Shown here piece after piece: positions 48,664 to 60,817 of a stretch of DNA of 64,000 nucleotides. Within the stretch, counting starts at the first letter, position 1; each line of letters starts with the position of its first letter. The position numbers were made by a program, and so were the translations under genes. The stretch lies in the NCBI GenBank assembly GCA_950295325.1, contig OX485804.1, positions 37,636,001-37,700,000 of the forward strand, given 5' to 3'. Below the pieces are notes generated by a model. It did no database searches. It worked only from the letters and a program-made list of their open reading frames with translations, and was not told the DNA's origin. The stretch comes from Polytrichum commune. Its lineage: Eukaryota > Streptophyta > Polytrichopsida > Polytrichales > Polytrichaceae.

Positions 48664-49189
48664 AAAATAAAATCTAGATTTTATTTTTTCAAACTCTTTC
48701 CACCTTTTAAGCCCTGCTTATTGGATAGCCTCAATTCCTTTTAAGATTTTTTCAGAGAGGCCTGCGAGAGGAACTTTAAAGCACTCGAAGGTGGTTCATG
48801 TTATGAGGAACCACTTTTGCACTATATTTGAGGAGCTTTAATGTTCAGCCTCTTGTTTTGTGGATCCCTCCATATCTCACTTTAAGCATGGCTACTTTAA
48901 CTGATCAATAAATTAGTTAAGAATCTCCACAATCGTTTGTGCAATGAGTGATCTTGGTGGTTGGAGAGCCAATTTGGAAGTGGTGAGGATCCATGTTCAA
49001 TACCCTTGGCTAGAGTGCTCAATATACAATCCTACCTCTTTAGTACGATACATTTGGGAAACAAGAAAACCATCGTAATATCGAGGAGTCACAACTTCAA
49101 TAATATGACAAATTGGACCTCGTCGTCATAATAACAAGGTACTTCATGAAGACAATCATAAGATACTTGGACACATATATATAAAATAA

Positions 49190-49770
49190 ACGTACTTTCA
49201 AATGTCTTCATAAATACGCAAATTTTTTTTTATGAAATCTATGTAGACTTGAAGAAGGAATCAAATCTCCGATGATGTTGCCATGTACAATTTGTACATC
49301 ACCCATTATTGTCATACCTCTGTCAAAACAACTCCATCTTGAGAAAAACTACCAACAAATGATGTGTTATTTCAGTAGCTTTCCAGCAATTTGTTGATTT
49401 GAATGATTGGATTAGAACTGACTTCATAATGTGCAAAAGTAGATCGTTGTCTTGAAATCAACTTCAAAAACTCAACCAATCTTCAAACGGTCATGACTCT
49501 GCCAATACAACTCAAAATTGAGTGAATCTACCATCAAAAGAAGTGCAATTTCAATAGCTTCCCAACAATATGCAGATCAAAATGAGCAAATTAGAACTGA
49601 CCTTAGAATGTGCAAAAATACTTCCTTGTCATGAAATCAATTTCTATAACTCAACCAACCTTCAAACGGTCACAACTTTGCCAATGCAACTTATAATTGA
49701 GCAAAATTGCCACCAAAAGAAGCGCAATTTCAATAGCTTTTCAACAATATGCAAACCAAAGCAATCTAAT
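49190..49770 (+). repeat. ~179-bp tandem repeat, about three units
   Basis: TTTCARTAGCTTYCCARCAAT-type blocks recur at 49370, 49549 and 49728 (period 179). The intervening CTTCAAACGGTCAYRACTYTG and ATTAGAACTGACYTYA blocks also repeat. The first unit is the most diverged. The size resembles plant satellite monomers, but only three units are present. Confidence 0.75.
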
Positions 49771-50574
49771 AAATATGGAGTACAAAATGCTCAAAAACAT
49801 ATTATGCACCTTGGTTTAGGGTTTATGTGAAAAACTGTTGCAAAATAGACAAAAGCTAATGAGTCGCTAGATTAGGTTTTGAGATAGAGAGCCTATTTCC
49901 CATATTTCCCATGTTTTAACATTACTTTACATTCAAAAAAATAATCCACGTCTCATATGTGAAAGTTACATAAATTTCATATTAACTATGTACTTATACA
50001 TATGTGGGACCCATCATATATGCATTTATTACTTCTATATTATGTCTTTTTTGGGGGGTCCAAAAGTGTCGTATTATAGAGGTAGATTTTAACTAGAAAG
50101 TTTGCTTCACAAAATTTGTGTCATTATATCAAGGTTGTCATACTATTGAGTGTTGTATTAAAGAGGTAAGATTGTAATAATACACGCCTAATTAGGACCC
50201 TCACCATCTGATGACAAACCTAGACATAAGCCTACTAATCGGTAAAAGTTTGTTTTGGTTGGGTAGACCTAATGTTTACAGTTATTTTGATTGTATACAA
50301 ACATGTCAATGTTGCATTGGAAGTGGGCACCACCCACTAGTTTCGTCCCACTACTTCATAATACCATAGGAAGGGCCTAGTGATATGCACCACTCCTACC
50401 TTCTAAATTGGTCGATTAGCCAATGACTTGACCATGTGATCCTTATGGTGCTCTCCTTAATTTAAACACCTATATTGAGTGGTATATGACAAGGCTTGTA
50501 GTCAATAATGGACATCACAAAGACACGTGTCACAATGATGTTGGACCATGTGCTCAAATCTAACCTTCATTTCA

Positions 50575-50795
50575 TATGAATAGTTGTTAGCAAGCTCATT
50601 AGGGCCTATGTGACCACTTACATAGTAAGAGAATCTTCACTTTGACCTCTTGTAGCTTCTCAATCTCAACTCCACTTATGAAACTTGAAAAGACAATATC
50701 ATAATTTTCAATTACTAACTAGACGAGATGATTTTGGCTTGAATCGTTCGAATGGCTCCAAATTTACGTGGAGTTGGAAGTGCCCACTATAATAA
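50575..50795 (+). repeat. dispersed repeat D2 copy
   Basis: Shares TTTGACCTCTTGTAGC, CTCAATCTCAACT, GAAACTTGAAAAGACAAT, CTAACTAGACGAGATGA and GTGGAGTTGGAAGTGCCCAC with the other D2 copies. The CTAACYAGACGAGA block also appears in the 297-bp array unit, linking the two repeats. From 50796 to 51534 nothing else is recognised apart from a 14-bp G run (51092-51105) next to a fragment related to the inverted-repeat arms at 38.6 kb. Confidence 0.6.
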
Positions 50796-51534
50796 AGGTG
50801 CACGCTTAATTTGACAACTTATCTTGACCATACACCTAAATTTGAGTGGTGTGTGATCAAGTATGGCTTCAAGAACGCATATGAGAAAGACACGTGCTTA
50901 TAAGATATTGGATTGCAGTGAGGCTATATGGCCACCTAATGAACATATAAATATTCACTTCGATAATGAGTAAGATATTCATATGAGCTCCAAAACACTA
51001 CGAGGAAAATGGCTACAACCTTGATTTGGAATTGTTAACCATCTCGTATTAATTGTGTGTTTCGTATCCTAGGAGAAGAGAGCTAATAAGAGGGGGGGGG
51101 GGGGGAGAGCCAATTGTGACCCATTTAAGGCATGTGGGTGTTATTTAGTTTGTTTATCATGTTCTTCTACTTCTATCGATTAGATTAACCCAATGAAAGT
51201 TGCATTGAATTAGCAAACCTAAAATGAAACATCAACATTAGTCATATCAAAACTTCAAAAATTCCCTTGGTTTCGTTACGGCTATTGGAAATGCATGTTT
51301 GTTGATTCCTTAACTAAGTATTAGGTCCTCTCAATTCTTATGTCCACTACTGAATGTGAAATAATTGAAGACAAAACCCGATGTCTTTTAAACATGTGAT
51401 TCTATGATGTTTGTTCTCTTATCATCACTAAAACACAAACCACTATCAAATATAGATGTCCAATTAAGAAAATTAATCGAATAAACACTTACCTTACCTT
51501 ACCTTATCTTATCTTACCTCGATGAACGGGTAAA

Positions 51535-51890
51535 CCGACCGGTACTTAAAGATGAACCGGTTGAGAGTGAGAAGTTGATCACACCAACCATTTCAAACAC
51601 CGTCCATCAACATCTCCAAATGTAATAGTGTGAAAAGTGTTGGGCCAACATCTATTGCTCAACATAATCCCCAAAAATTACACGGATGAAAATTTCGGTG
51701 TGATCGGGGCATGAGAAACAAGCAATTGAAGTTCAAGACTGTAGGAAATTCACCAGCCATCCAATATAGAGGAATGTAGAGGGAGTGTACTTCACATTCA
51801 TGAAGTAAAACCGAAGGATGTCAACATGATGTAAGTTAACCGGCCGGGTGGACTTGGAAACACTCGGATCTCGACCGACCGAGTATATAT
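51535..51890 (+). repeat. dispersed repeat D1, copy C
   Basis: Contains GATGAACCGGTTGAG, an inserted segment, then AAGTTCAAGACTGTAGGAAA, ATATAGAGGAATGTAGAGGG and GTGGACTTGGAAACACTCGG, the D1 order. Confidence 0.65.
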
Positions 51891-52436
51891 ATATAAGCTT
51901 ATATGCCCCAAATACTGAATGTCTCCGCCCGCACACAGCGCCAAAGCCCAAAGTCCAAAGACTTGAATGGAAGGTAAGGTGGCATGGGGCCACCTGTCCG
52001 TTGCCTGACCTGGCACCTGGGCGGGGGCCATTCCGCAATAACATGGCCATCATGAAGGGCAATGATAGCAGCACTAGAGTGCAGGCTCGGAGCAAGCAAT
52101 AACTTATAAGTTAGTCATAATGTGAGGCGCTGGAGAATGTTTGAAGCTCATGCCACGAGAAGTAGTCCTCCTCCTCTTGCATATATATATATATATATGC
52201 ACTCCCCCCACGGATCCATCCATTGCTCTCCAAAATTCTTCTATATACACCATGACTATGCTATATCTATATATATATATATATGCTAGTTTGTAAGTTT
52301 GCGGGGGTGGGGGTGGGGGAATTGGGACACGAGGTATAAAAAGGGTACACGCATCAAACATCACCCCACCCGACCAACGAGGGAGCGCCACGTGGCATGT
52401 GAGGAATGGTATGTTCTCATCAACATCCCCGCCAAT

Positions 52437-52600
52437 GATCGGGGAGAACCGGCAGTTGGTTACAAATGAACCGGTTGAGTTTGAGGAACAACCGGTTGAA
52501 GTTCAAGACTGTAGGAAGAGTACCGATCATTTTCGAGGAGGTTATAGAATATGCGTTAATTCAATAAAGGAAAACCGGAGGATGTCATGCTTGTGAGTGG
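52437..52600 (+). repeat. dispersed repeat D1, copy D
   Basis: ATGAACCGGTTGAGTTTGAG, CAACCGGTTGAAGTTCAAGA, CTGTAGG and AAAACCGGAGGATGTCATG occur in D1 order. An open frame (VTNEPVEFEEQPVEVQDCRK) runs through it. The same peptide-like pattern can be read with defects in copies A, B and E, so D1 may derive from a coding element. (TA)n runs lie just upstream at 52181-52199 and 52265-52284. Confidence 0.65.
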
Positions 52601-52919
52601 CGTTCACCGTACATTCGTTCTGAGCACAAACATGATGAAACAATGAAGTGAAAAGTCCTGGCCCTGGTGAGTTTAGGCCAGAGTTTCCCTTTCCGATCGA
52701 GTGTTCGGGTGGGTTAATACGTAAAGAGTTTTTTTTTACCTCGGTTGGAACATCGACCAAGTGAGTTTCCACCCTCCGTTTGTCCGAATTGATTCCTCTA
52801 TATATTGCCAGTCTTCCCATGTGAAACCCGCTGCACCCCATCATTCGTTTTGGAGGGTTGACCGACTCGAGCACCCACCGGGCGGTCCACCGTTCAAAGG
52901 TACAAACAAGTTGCCCATT

Positions 52920-53335
52920 GGTCGACAACACGCACTACGAGCATATGAGTCCTGTGTAATTGACTTGCATCATTGGAAAATTGTCCTACGTTGTTTGGAA
53001 ACTATGTAAAGTTGTTATAATAGTAGATTTTTTCATGTTTCTTCCAGTGACATGGGATGATTGCTGAGGACTCGTATGATGGTAGTGAAGTGGAGGTGAG
53101 TTAGATGGTGCCAAAACCATCACATCGGTCGACAACACGCACTACGAGCATATGAGTCTTGTGTGATTGACTTGCATCGCTGGAACATTGTTTTGCGTTG
53201 TTGGAAACTATGCAAATATGTTACAATGTTAAATTTCTCATGTTTCTTCCAGTGACACAAGACGATTGTTGAGGACTCATGTGATGGTAGTGAAGGTGAG
53301 TTAGACGATGCAAAAAACCATCACTCTAAGCACCC
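52920..53335 (+). repeat. 208-bp tandem duplication
   Basis: CGACAACACGCACTACGAGC at 52923 recurs at 53130. Similarity runs through GACTTGCATC, TTGGAAACTATG, CATGTTTCTTCCAGTGACA and GATGGTAGTGAAG over the full unit. Each unit contains TTTCTTCCAG, which resembles a 3' splice site, and ACTATGTAAAG or ACTATGCAAAT at the donor-like position; only the first keeps GT. It might be a duplicated exon-intron piece of an unrecognised gene. Confidence 0.75.
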
Positions 53336-54693
53336 GTCTTAGATATTATTGTTAAATAAAAATGTGTTTTAAGTGACATAGGTAACAAGCAATTGAGAGG
53401 GGACTCCAAAGCACCGAAGTATGCCTTGTTTGGATTCCGTATGCAGAAGTTATCAGGTTTCAAAGGTCTAAGGGACCTCCAATGGTAAGGTGGTGAATGC
53501 TTTCCAAAATCAATATGTGCTTGTAGTGCAAGATTTTGTGGTGTTGTTTTGGGCAGGGTATTGGTTTTAGTGTGCTCTATCTTCGGAGTAAATGAAAGAG
53601 AGGTGATGATCACCGGTCATTGCTCATGTGCTGACATGTATGTTGGAAGCTATAAGCCTTCCTCCTCGCAACATGTTGCACAATAGACAATCTTGGGATC
53701 AAGTGTGTTAGAATTACATGTGTTGTATGATTTGGAACAAAATTTGGTGGATGTCAAAGACTATGAAATCGTATTATCATGATCAATGACCATTGTGGTG
53801 TGGTCAAAAGTCACATTGCCATGCACGACATACGATGTGCTCAATGTGAAGAAAAAAACTTTGTTGATAGCCAAAGACCTCGTTTTATGCATATTGTGGA
53901 ATAGTTGACAAGCTAGGCAAAGACCATAACAAAGTATATAAATCGGAGATGCCAAAGTCTAGAAGACTGAAGACTACAAGGCCATGGCCAAAGACCACCA
54001 AAAAATATATTGTATTATCATGCCACCTATAGGTTGTGCCAACCTAGCCAACTGTGTTGTGCCCTGAAAAATGCTTAGGTAGTATAAGAAAATCTCAAAC
54101 AAGGACATTAATGACAAGCTATTGAGGCAACTTTGGCCAACTCTAGAAAGCCATGAAACATATATTATTGCATAGTTTTTTCATTGTCAAGGAACTAAAA
54201 ATTTATAGCCTTGTAATATTAAATTGTATATTTCATTACACTAGGAAAACACCCGGAATGCTAAATCTTTAGTCATGTCCAAGTTAGAGGACTTGCCTTG
54301 ACTACAAAGGAGAAAATAATATTACTTGATTACCATGACCAAATTCCAATGAACTGTAAATGATCTTCAATCATATTTATAGCATAGGTCACATGTATGC
54401 CTAGTAAATAATTGTTATTTGCATTAAACACGTTTCATGATGCAATTTGGCTATTGGAGTCTTTTTTTTATAGGACATAGTGATACATGCACTTGTATAC
54501 TAAATACAATATTGGGTCCATGTATATGTATATATATATATATATTTGCAACTTGTGTTGCTAAGTATGGGGTTATAAGATCTTTTTAATCCTAAATACG
54601 GTGAGGACACATTGAGACACATATTGTTGTCCTAGTTAAAGTTCATTTCTAAATATCCAAAGGTTGTCATGATACTATTAGTAAATAATTTTA
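53336..54693. other. intergenic, no gene recognised
   Basis: A block at 53395-53470 is shared with 19505-19590. The remainder is AT-rich with a (TA)n run at about 54525-54545 and no coding signal. Confidence 0.45.
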
Positions 54694-54701
54694 TCATTAA
54701 C

Positions 54702-55048
54702 CTCGGGGGGGGGGGGGGTAGTCATTGGTTGGAGTAGCAATATACGTGCGAACAAATGATAAGGTATTTTAAAAACATGAGAGCTAAAAATTATAAATGG
54801 ACTTAAGAGTAATATAGGGTATCAAAAATGGCATTGGACATCTTTAAAGTACTATAGGGTATGGAATAATAGGTAATTTGGAATTATAAGTAATGCAAGC
54901 CATTTTTCTATTAACCCAAAGTAGAAATTTACATAATGATAGCATGTGAAAAAAAGAAGAGAATTGAAAGTAATACCCCCCTATAAAATAGTGGTTGTTC
55001 GCACCTATATCCTTAACTTTTTAACACACTGCCCCCCCCCCCCCCCGA
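54702..55048. mobile_element. TIR element with 8-bp target duplication, family T8, short non-coding copy
   Basis: Begins CTCGGGG and ends CCCCGAG, with G/C runs of about 14 at each end, flanked by an exact 8-bp direct repeat TCATTAAC at 54694-54701 and 55049-55056. Same terminal CTCGGGGGG as 17351-18073 but only 347 bp and without an ORF, so it is a deletion derivative or MITE of that family. Confidence 0.82.
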
Positions 55049-55056
55049 GTCATTAA

Positions 55057-58000
55057 CAAGCAAGCATTTAATGATTTCTCAAAGGGAATTTGGTAATATT
55101 TTTCTTAGGCACATGTACATATGGTACTTAGGTACATACTATCAGAGCACATTGTATCCGTATTATTACATGACAATTTTATTTGGAGACTAAATAATTT
55201 TATTTGGCCTTAATGATTGAAGCTTTGCGAAGAGGATTTATAGTGCATTTGGCTATTGTTCATGCTACCAATAAGATCATATGGACTTAAGCATGCATGT
55301 CACATGTTCGCACATAACTAAGTGTTGGTGTCTATTTGTGTTTACACGTGCTATGTACACGTGTATAAATTTTTGGGAATTTTGAGAGCTCAAGCTTGGA
55401 CAACTGTACTTGAACAATCTTCATATTTACATTAACCACAAAGAGGTCAAATCCATAAATAATAATGGGATTAATAGCTTGAAGTCAATGAATATTTTTC
55501 TAATCTCATACCTCAAAGAACATGAATAAATGAAAAGACATGCATAAAAAATAATGCATATAAAACCACAATTGAAGGTACAACATATGAACAAACACGT
55601 ATCCCACCATAGTAAGCTTTGGGCTTGACCCCACTCTATAGCCTAAAAAAGCCCCTCCTTATGCCCTCCCCCTTCCCTTTTGTATATCCTTGGGGTGACC
55701 ATGGGATTTGTTGGTGAAGGAGTTGTTTGACACCCAAGTGGCAAAGCTAAATGCAAGTTGGCACTGAGTGCACCACCCAAAGACCTTACATGTCTATGGT
55801 TATTTTAAACATATAGAATGATTGGCAATTACAAATTCAAAGAGACCATTGAATGCATTATAAATACAGGTTGTCATTATTTAATGAGGTGAATATTCGG
55901 ATTACCGTGTGAAGTTGACAATATTGAAGCTCTAGTGAAATCATTTCTTTATGTACAGTGGGCCCTTGGAATCCTTTGCAAAGCTTACCAATCTTGAGAG
56001 CAATTGGTAAAACTAACATCCTAGAGGTGCACTATTCTTTTGAAACTTTGATTGGTTGTAGAACATCTTTCTAGGCTGTAGTTTTAATATATTTTAAAAT
56101 CTTGAAGTTAGAATAAAATTCATTGGAAATTACCAAATGGAAGCAAGTCTTAGGCGGTTTATATGGGCAAACACACGTTTGAGCATAAAGAAGGAGTTGT
56201 AATTGTATGGCAAGGAAGACAATAAAAGATCATTGCCCAAATTCGGAGGGAAGCCATTATAAAAGGGTTGTAAGGCACTAGAGTTTAGGCTGAGAACATC
56301 AAGGATGGATTATAATATTGGCATCTTGCCAAGGTTTTGGAGAGTGTTGCTACTAGCCTGAACAGGGGAGTAACAAATCTCTAACATCGTGATGAAGGAT
56401 TAACTAATGCCGCATTTTTTGAGTTAATGTATGTTGATGCAATAGCCGCAATGGAGAGCATGATCAAAGTACATAGAGAAGGGATACGGAAATGTGTAGG
56501 TACATTGAGTAAGAGAGATGTGTGAATGAGAGTAAGTGCTTAACACTAAGAAAGAATGAACTAAGTAATAAAAGAATGATAGTAGTAAATATTGAAGAAA
56601 ATAAGCATGACATTGAGTTGTGTAACAAACAATAGTATATAGGATGTTAGAGAAGACTGAGCAATAAAGAAATATAAATAAAAGGAAACATAATTAGCCG
56701 AGAGGGTGAGGAGTATCTATAATTAATGGACAATAGCCTGAGATTAATCCAAAAGAAAAAGAAAAAGAAAAGAGCAAGAGAATTAGATGAATACTTCATT
56801 CCAGGACAATACTAGAGAGCTTTGTGATACATGGAAATAAAGTGGAATGAAAGTAGAGACCAAGAATACATGAGCTATAAATTGCGTGCATGGTTGGAGA
56901 CCATTGCCCATCATTGTTGCGCTCCAAATGATGCAGTGGCCATGGTCAAGGAAAATTTGAGAATATTTGAAGGGTGAGGATGAGATAAGACAAACAACCA
57001 GAGTTAGAGCTAAAGTTTAGAGAGGCTATTATGAGAGAGTGTGTAATCAAACTCATGATGAGTGAGCCATCATGTCGAAAGGACATAAGTGCAAGAGGAG
57101 AAGTCTTAGGAGGCTAGGGTTGTTGATAGTCTAGTTTGAATAAGCTATAGCCCTAGAGCCAAAAGGCATATATATGGAAATAACTGCATATTATAATTTG
57201 ATCTTTTCAATGATGTGATGAATTAGACTAGTTGAGCTTTAAGCTAACAAAAAATATAGCCTATCTATATATGTGTCTATTTACCTTGGTGTTTGTAGAA
57301 ATAGCAACCTAAGATGCTATATGTGCATGATTATCAAGAATGAGATAAGGTTGTATCAGGAACATAAATAACATCAAAAGAAATATCTATAATTTAGCAG
57401 TGCAATTTGGTTTATGATTGATGGCATTAGAAAAATAATCATCGTGAGTAAGGAAGAAGACACTAACATCAATAAGGTGAAAATACTTTGGAAGTTATGG
57501 CCACATGTGACATAGATTGTTGCCAATCAAAGACTATTGCCCAAGCTAAAAGAGCCTAGTCAGAGCGTTAGAAGCATGTCATTAAAGTTTTAAGAATCTT
57601 CATATAGGACAACGTTCACACAATTGAAAGAAACTCATATGAACCTTAAGAGACAAAATAATGAGTAATTAATCTTGTCAAATGATATTTAAAAGGAAAG
57701 CACCTTAGACTTGTTATAAAATTCCTTAAACAAGTATGAAATTAATCCTTATAAACACTAGACCAATCTCCCTTTATACTTAATTTTTTATTTTGTTTTT
57801 TGTTTTTGCTTTAATCCATAGCAGAAACCTAAACTACAATGGCGATTCAACTTATCCATGTGGATGAGTCTCATGTTCAATAAGATAAACATGTCGTAAG
57901 TAATTAAGTATGATGTTTGCCACAATTATCAACTCGATAGTCAAATTTAAGGATTTCCTCTGATTTCTCAAATGTAATGTGGGATTTGAACAACAATCTA

Positions 58001-58376
58001 AAAAAAATTTAGGATCTCCAATACTCTTATCGTGATTTTCTAAGTCAAGAGTGGAGGAGCCATGAAACGCCTCGGTAGGCGTGGCACAACTACAAACATG
58101 TAAGTTGCAATGGCAATCACAACACCAAAGCAAATGAGGGGCCCATGAAACGACGGAGGGGGTGGTTCAAGCCACGACCCAAAATTGGAGTGAGGGTGGG
58201 GAAGCCGTGTCACTGAGGCGTTGTGAACGCCTCCCGTGTGTGGTTGGGGGCTAGGAAGATCTCAGTCATTGATTATGATATGACAGATCTAAAGGCTTCA
58301 TTGGAAACTTAGGGAGCCTTTTGGGAACCTTCAAAGTCTCACACAAATGCTCTCATACGATGGGATGAGCAATCAA
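55057..58376. other. intergenic, AT-rich, no gene recognised
   Basis: Long stretch with many stops in all frames. Only a 93-codon minus-strand frame (57852-58133) of unknown nature stands out. No TIR pair, LTR or tandem repeat was recognised by eye. Confidence 0.45.
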
Positions 58377-58420
58377 CCGCCTCCAAGGAACTAGTGTACG
58401 GGTTGGTTCGCCCCAACCCC
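58377..58420. mobile_element. fold-back family F1, single arm
   Basis: CTCCAAGGAACTAGTGTACG then GGTTGGTTCGCCCCAA is the complement of the left arm of 16719-16806. The partner arm is missing. Confidence 0.5.
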
Positions 58421-58539
58421 CTTAGCTCATCCCCTGACCGACACTTTTACAGTCAACTTCGTAGCCCGATCTCGTTTAAACACGTGTTCTTTTTCCGCAT
58501 CGGTTTTTACATCACACAACACCCAGATTTACAAGTGAC

Positions 58540-58775
58540 CAGTGATCGGGGAGGATTTTGGACGTAATTGGTTGAGATCCTAGTGTTTGCAAGTTCAACC
58601 GGTTACATGTTGACATCCTTCGGTTTTATCTATATTAATTATGAGGTACATTCCATAGATTCCTCTAAAGTGATTGGTAATCGTCCTGAAGTCTTGATGA
58701 ACTTCAACCGGTTATTCCTCAAACTCAATCGGCTCATCTGTAACTAACTGCCGCTTCTCCCTGATCATAGCAAGT
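58540..58775 (-). repeat. dispersed repeat D1, copy E
   Basis: Complement of the D1 consensus: AAGTTCAACCGGTTACATGT, GACATCCTTCGGTTTTA, ATTCCTCTAAAGTGATTGGT and AACTTCAACCGGTTATTCCT in reverse order. Confidence 0.65.
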
Positions 58776-60586
58776 GACCGAATATATACAATAAACTCCC
58801 GCTTAAGTACAAACTTTGAACCGGAGTTGTTGGTGCGCACTTAGTTGGTAGGTGCGGACTTTACCTCATATCACTTCCTAGACCCTTTGATTCGATGAAT
58901 CGCAACGGGAAACATATAAACCTAACGCAACCCACTTGACCGAAATCTAGCTTATCGAGACATTGGTTGGGTTTGAAAGTGCTACCAACTTCAAAGGCTT
59001 TGAAGCTCTACACAACATTGTCTTCAACATCGACAACCAAATGCTTCGCTCCGCCGTTCAAACAGAAGCTGGACAAATGTATGATGAACCGTGATGATTG
59101 TTTGAGACATTTCAGCGAAACGTTAACAAACTAACATTGAATGTCAAACAGAAAAATGCATGCATTCGCATTCACATTCACATTCGCAGCAAATGACTAT
59201 ACACGACATGTTCAAACAACAAAGTGTCCAAAAATTTACACACTTAACCGGGATGCGTACTTAAGCGGGAGATTACTGTCTACATAGGCCACATATTGAC
59301 CTTATACAGAGACCCACATGAAGCCAAGATGACAGCTGGAAGGGGGGCTTTAGTAAGTCGAGGGCCTCATCACCCCTACGGTACGGAGGACCGGGGGGTG
59401 GGGGGGGGGGGGGGGGGGCACGGAGCCCCTTCGTATAAATGAGGGCCAAGCGATAATGGAAAACCGCAGAGTATAATAATCTTAGAATAACAATAATAAT
59501 AAGAAGAAGAAGTCGGACTTGGGGGAAAGACTGGCAACTACCGTTGTCCTGCTTGTGACCACAGTGGATCTGCCATAGCCGCTGCCATGTCCCTGCCAAA
59601 ATCCACCTCGGTGCCTTCACCGGAAACCAACCCTTGAAGAAAGGAAGGAAAAGAAAGGAAAGGAAAGGGAAGAGAAGATCAGAAGAGAAGAGAAGAAAGA
59701 AATATAAGTTAAGTTATAAGCAGCAAGCAGCTGCAGCTCGATCGCTCCCTCCCAGAAAATATATATAAAGTAGCTGGATCACATTGGCACACTTATAATT
59801 CAACTCTTGCCTGCCCTGCCCTGCCCTGCCCTAGCCTCCCTCCCTCCCTCCCTCCGCACGCGCTCGCTCCATCAACCGGTCGATCGCTATATATAGAGCT
59901 AGCTAGTAAGTTCACATTACTGGCACACAAGGTTGCGTGGACTTTCGTGGACCTTGGGTTGGTGGGCCGTTGACTCTATGTTCACAACCAACTACCATCG
60001 ACTATACCATTAAAGTAATCTACCCATCGGCTTGCTTTCCGTTTATCACCTCCAACACTTTTCCCCCTTTATTAGGTCCTTTAATGCAGACTCAGCGCCT
60101 GTCTATATATATATATATGTATATGTACTGGACATAACATTATTCATCGGCATGCTAAGATGCCAGTCTCGTCCACTCTCCATACATACATACATACATA
60201 CATACATACATACGTGCCAACCAGCCCTTTTTTTTTGTTTTTTTGGAAGTTGATCATCTGGCTACAGAATTTGCATTAAATTTCTCAATAGTGGCGACTA
60301 TAGTGAGTTTGAAGTAAATTTTTTTGGCAACAATGCCCCCAAAAATTCATACATTTGGCTACTAACATAAACAATATGTGGAAAAATGTGGCGATGGTCT
60401 TTATTGAAATATAGTAAAAAACGGGCGACAACTTTGCCCAACACTAAGGTATTGTGGCTACTCCTATAAAATTATGCCTTGTAAAATGGCAAACTAACTA
60501 TTGTTTAAGAAGTAATATGGCGAATGATTGTTGTAAATCATGAAGTGCAGTCTTCTTCAGTTTTCAGGTCTTCATGTTCAGTTTAC
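58776..60586. other. intergenic, simple-sequence-rich
   Basis: Contains a G run at 59400-59418, (GGAAA)-like repeats at 59640-59670, a CCCTG run at 59812-59832, a CCCT run at 59838-59856, (TA)n at about 60105-60118 and (CATA)n at 60182-60212. A minus-strand frame (59620-59273) starts MKAPRWILAGTWQRLWQIHC and becomes low-complexity proline; I do not trust it. No gene assigned. Confidence 0.5.
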
Positions 60587-60790
60587 AGGTTCAGTCTTCA
60601 GGTCTTGCCTACTTGCAAAACAACAAACAAACACACACTCCGATGCTGAAATGAGTTCAAAATTTATACAAGAATACATAAAAAAATGGGATGGTTTTCA
60701 GGTTCAGTCTTCAAGTCTTGCCCACCTGCAAAACAACAAACAAACACACACTCCGATGCTGAAATGAGTTCAAAATTTATACAATTACAT
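60587..60790 (-). repeat. ~80-bp direct repeat just past the hAT stop codon
   Basis: GGTTCAGTCTTCAGGTCTTG followed by GCAAAACAACAAACAAACAC and GCTGAAATGAGTTCAAAATT occurs at 60587 and again at 60701, nearly identical. It lies 30-230 bp downstream of the transposase stop, so probably in its 3' untranslated region or in the element's subterminal DNA. Confidence 0.8.
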
Positions 60791-60817
60791 AGAAAAAATG
60801 GATGACCACGTTGTAAT

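Noticed and set aside
47826-58420. A single 10.6-kb transposon bounded by F1 arms
   Set aside because: The arms match different parts of the 88-bp fold-back and no target duplication was seen. Independent fold-back fragments are simpler.
59273-59620. 115-codon minus-strand ORF starting MKAPRWILAG
   Set aside because: The second half is proline coded by a G/C homopolymer. There is no recognisable domain, so coding status is unsupported.
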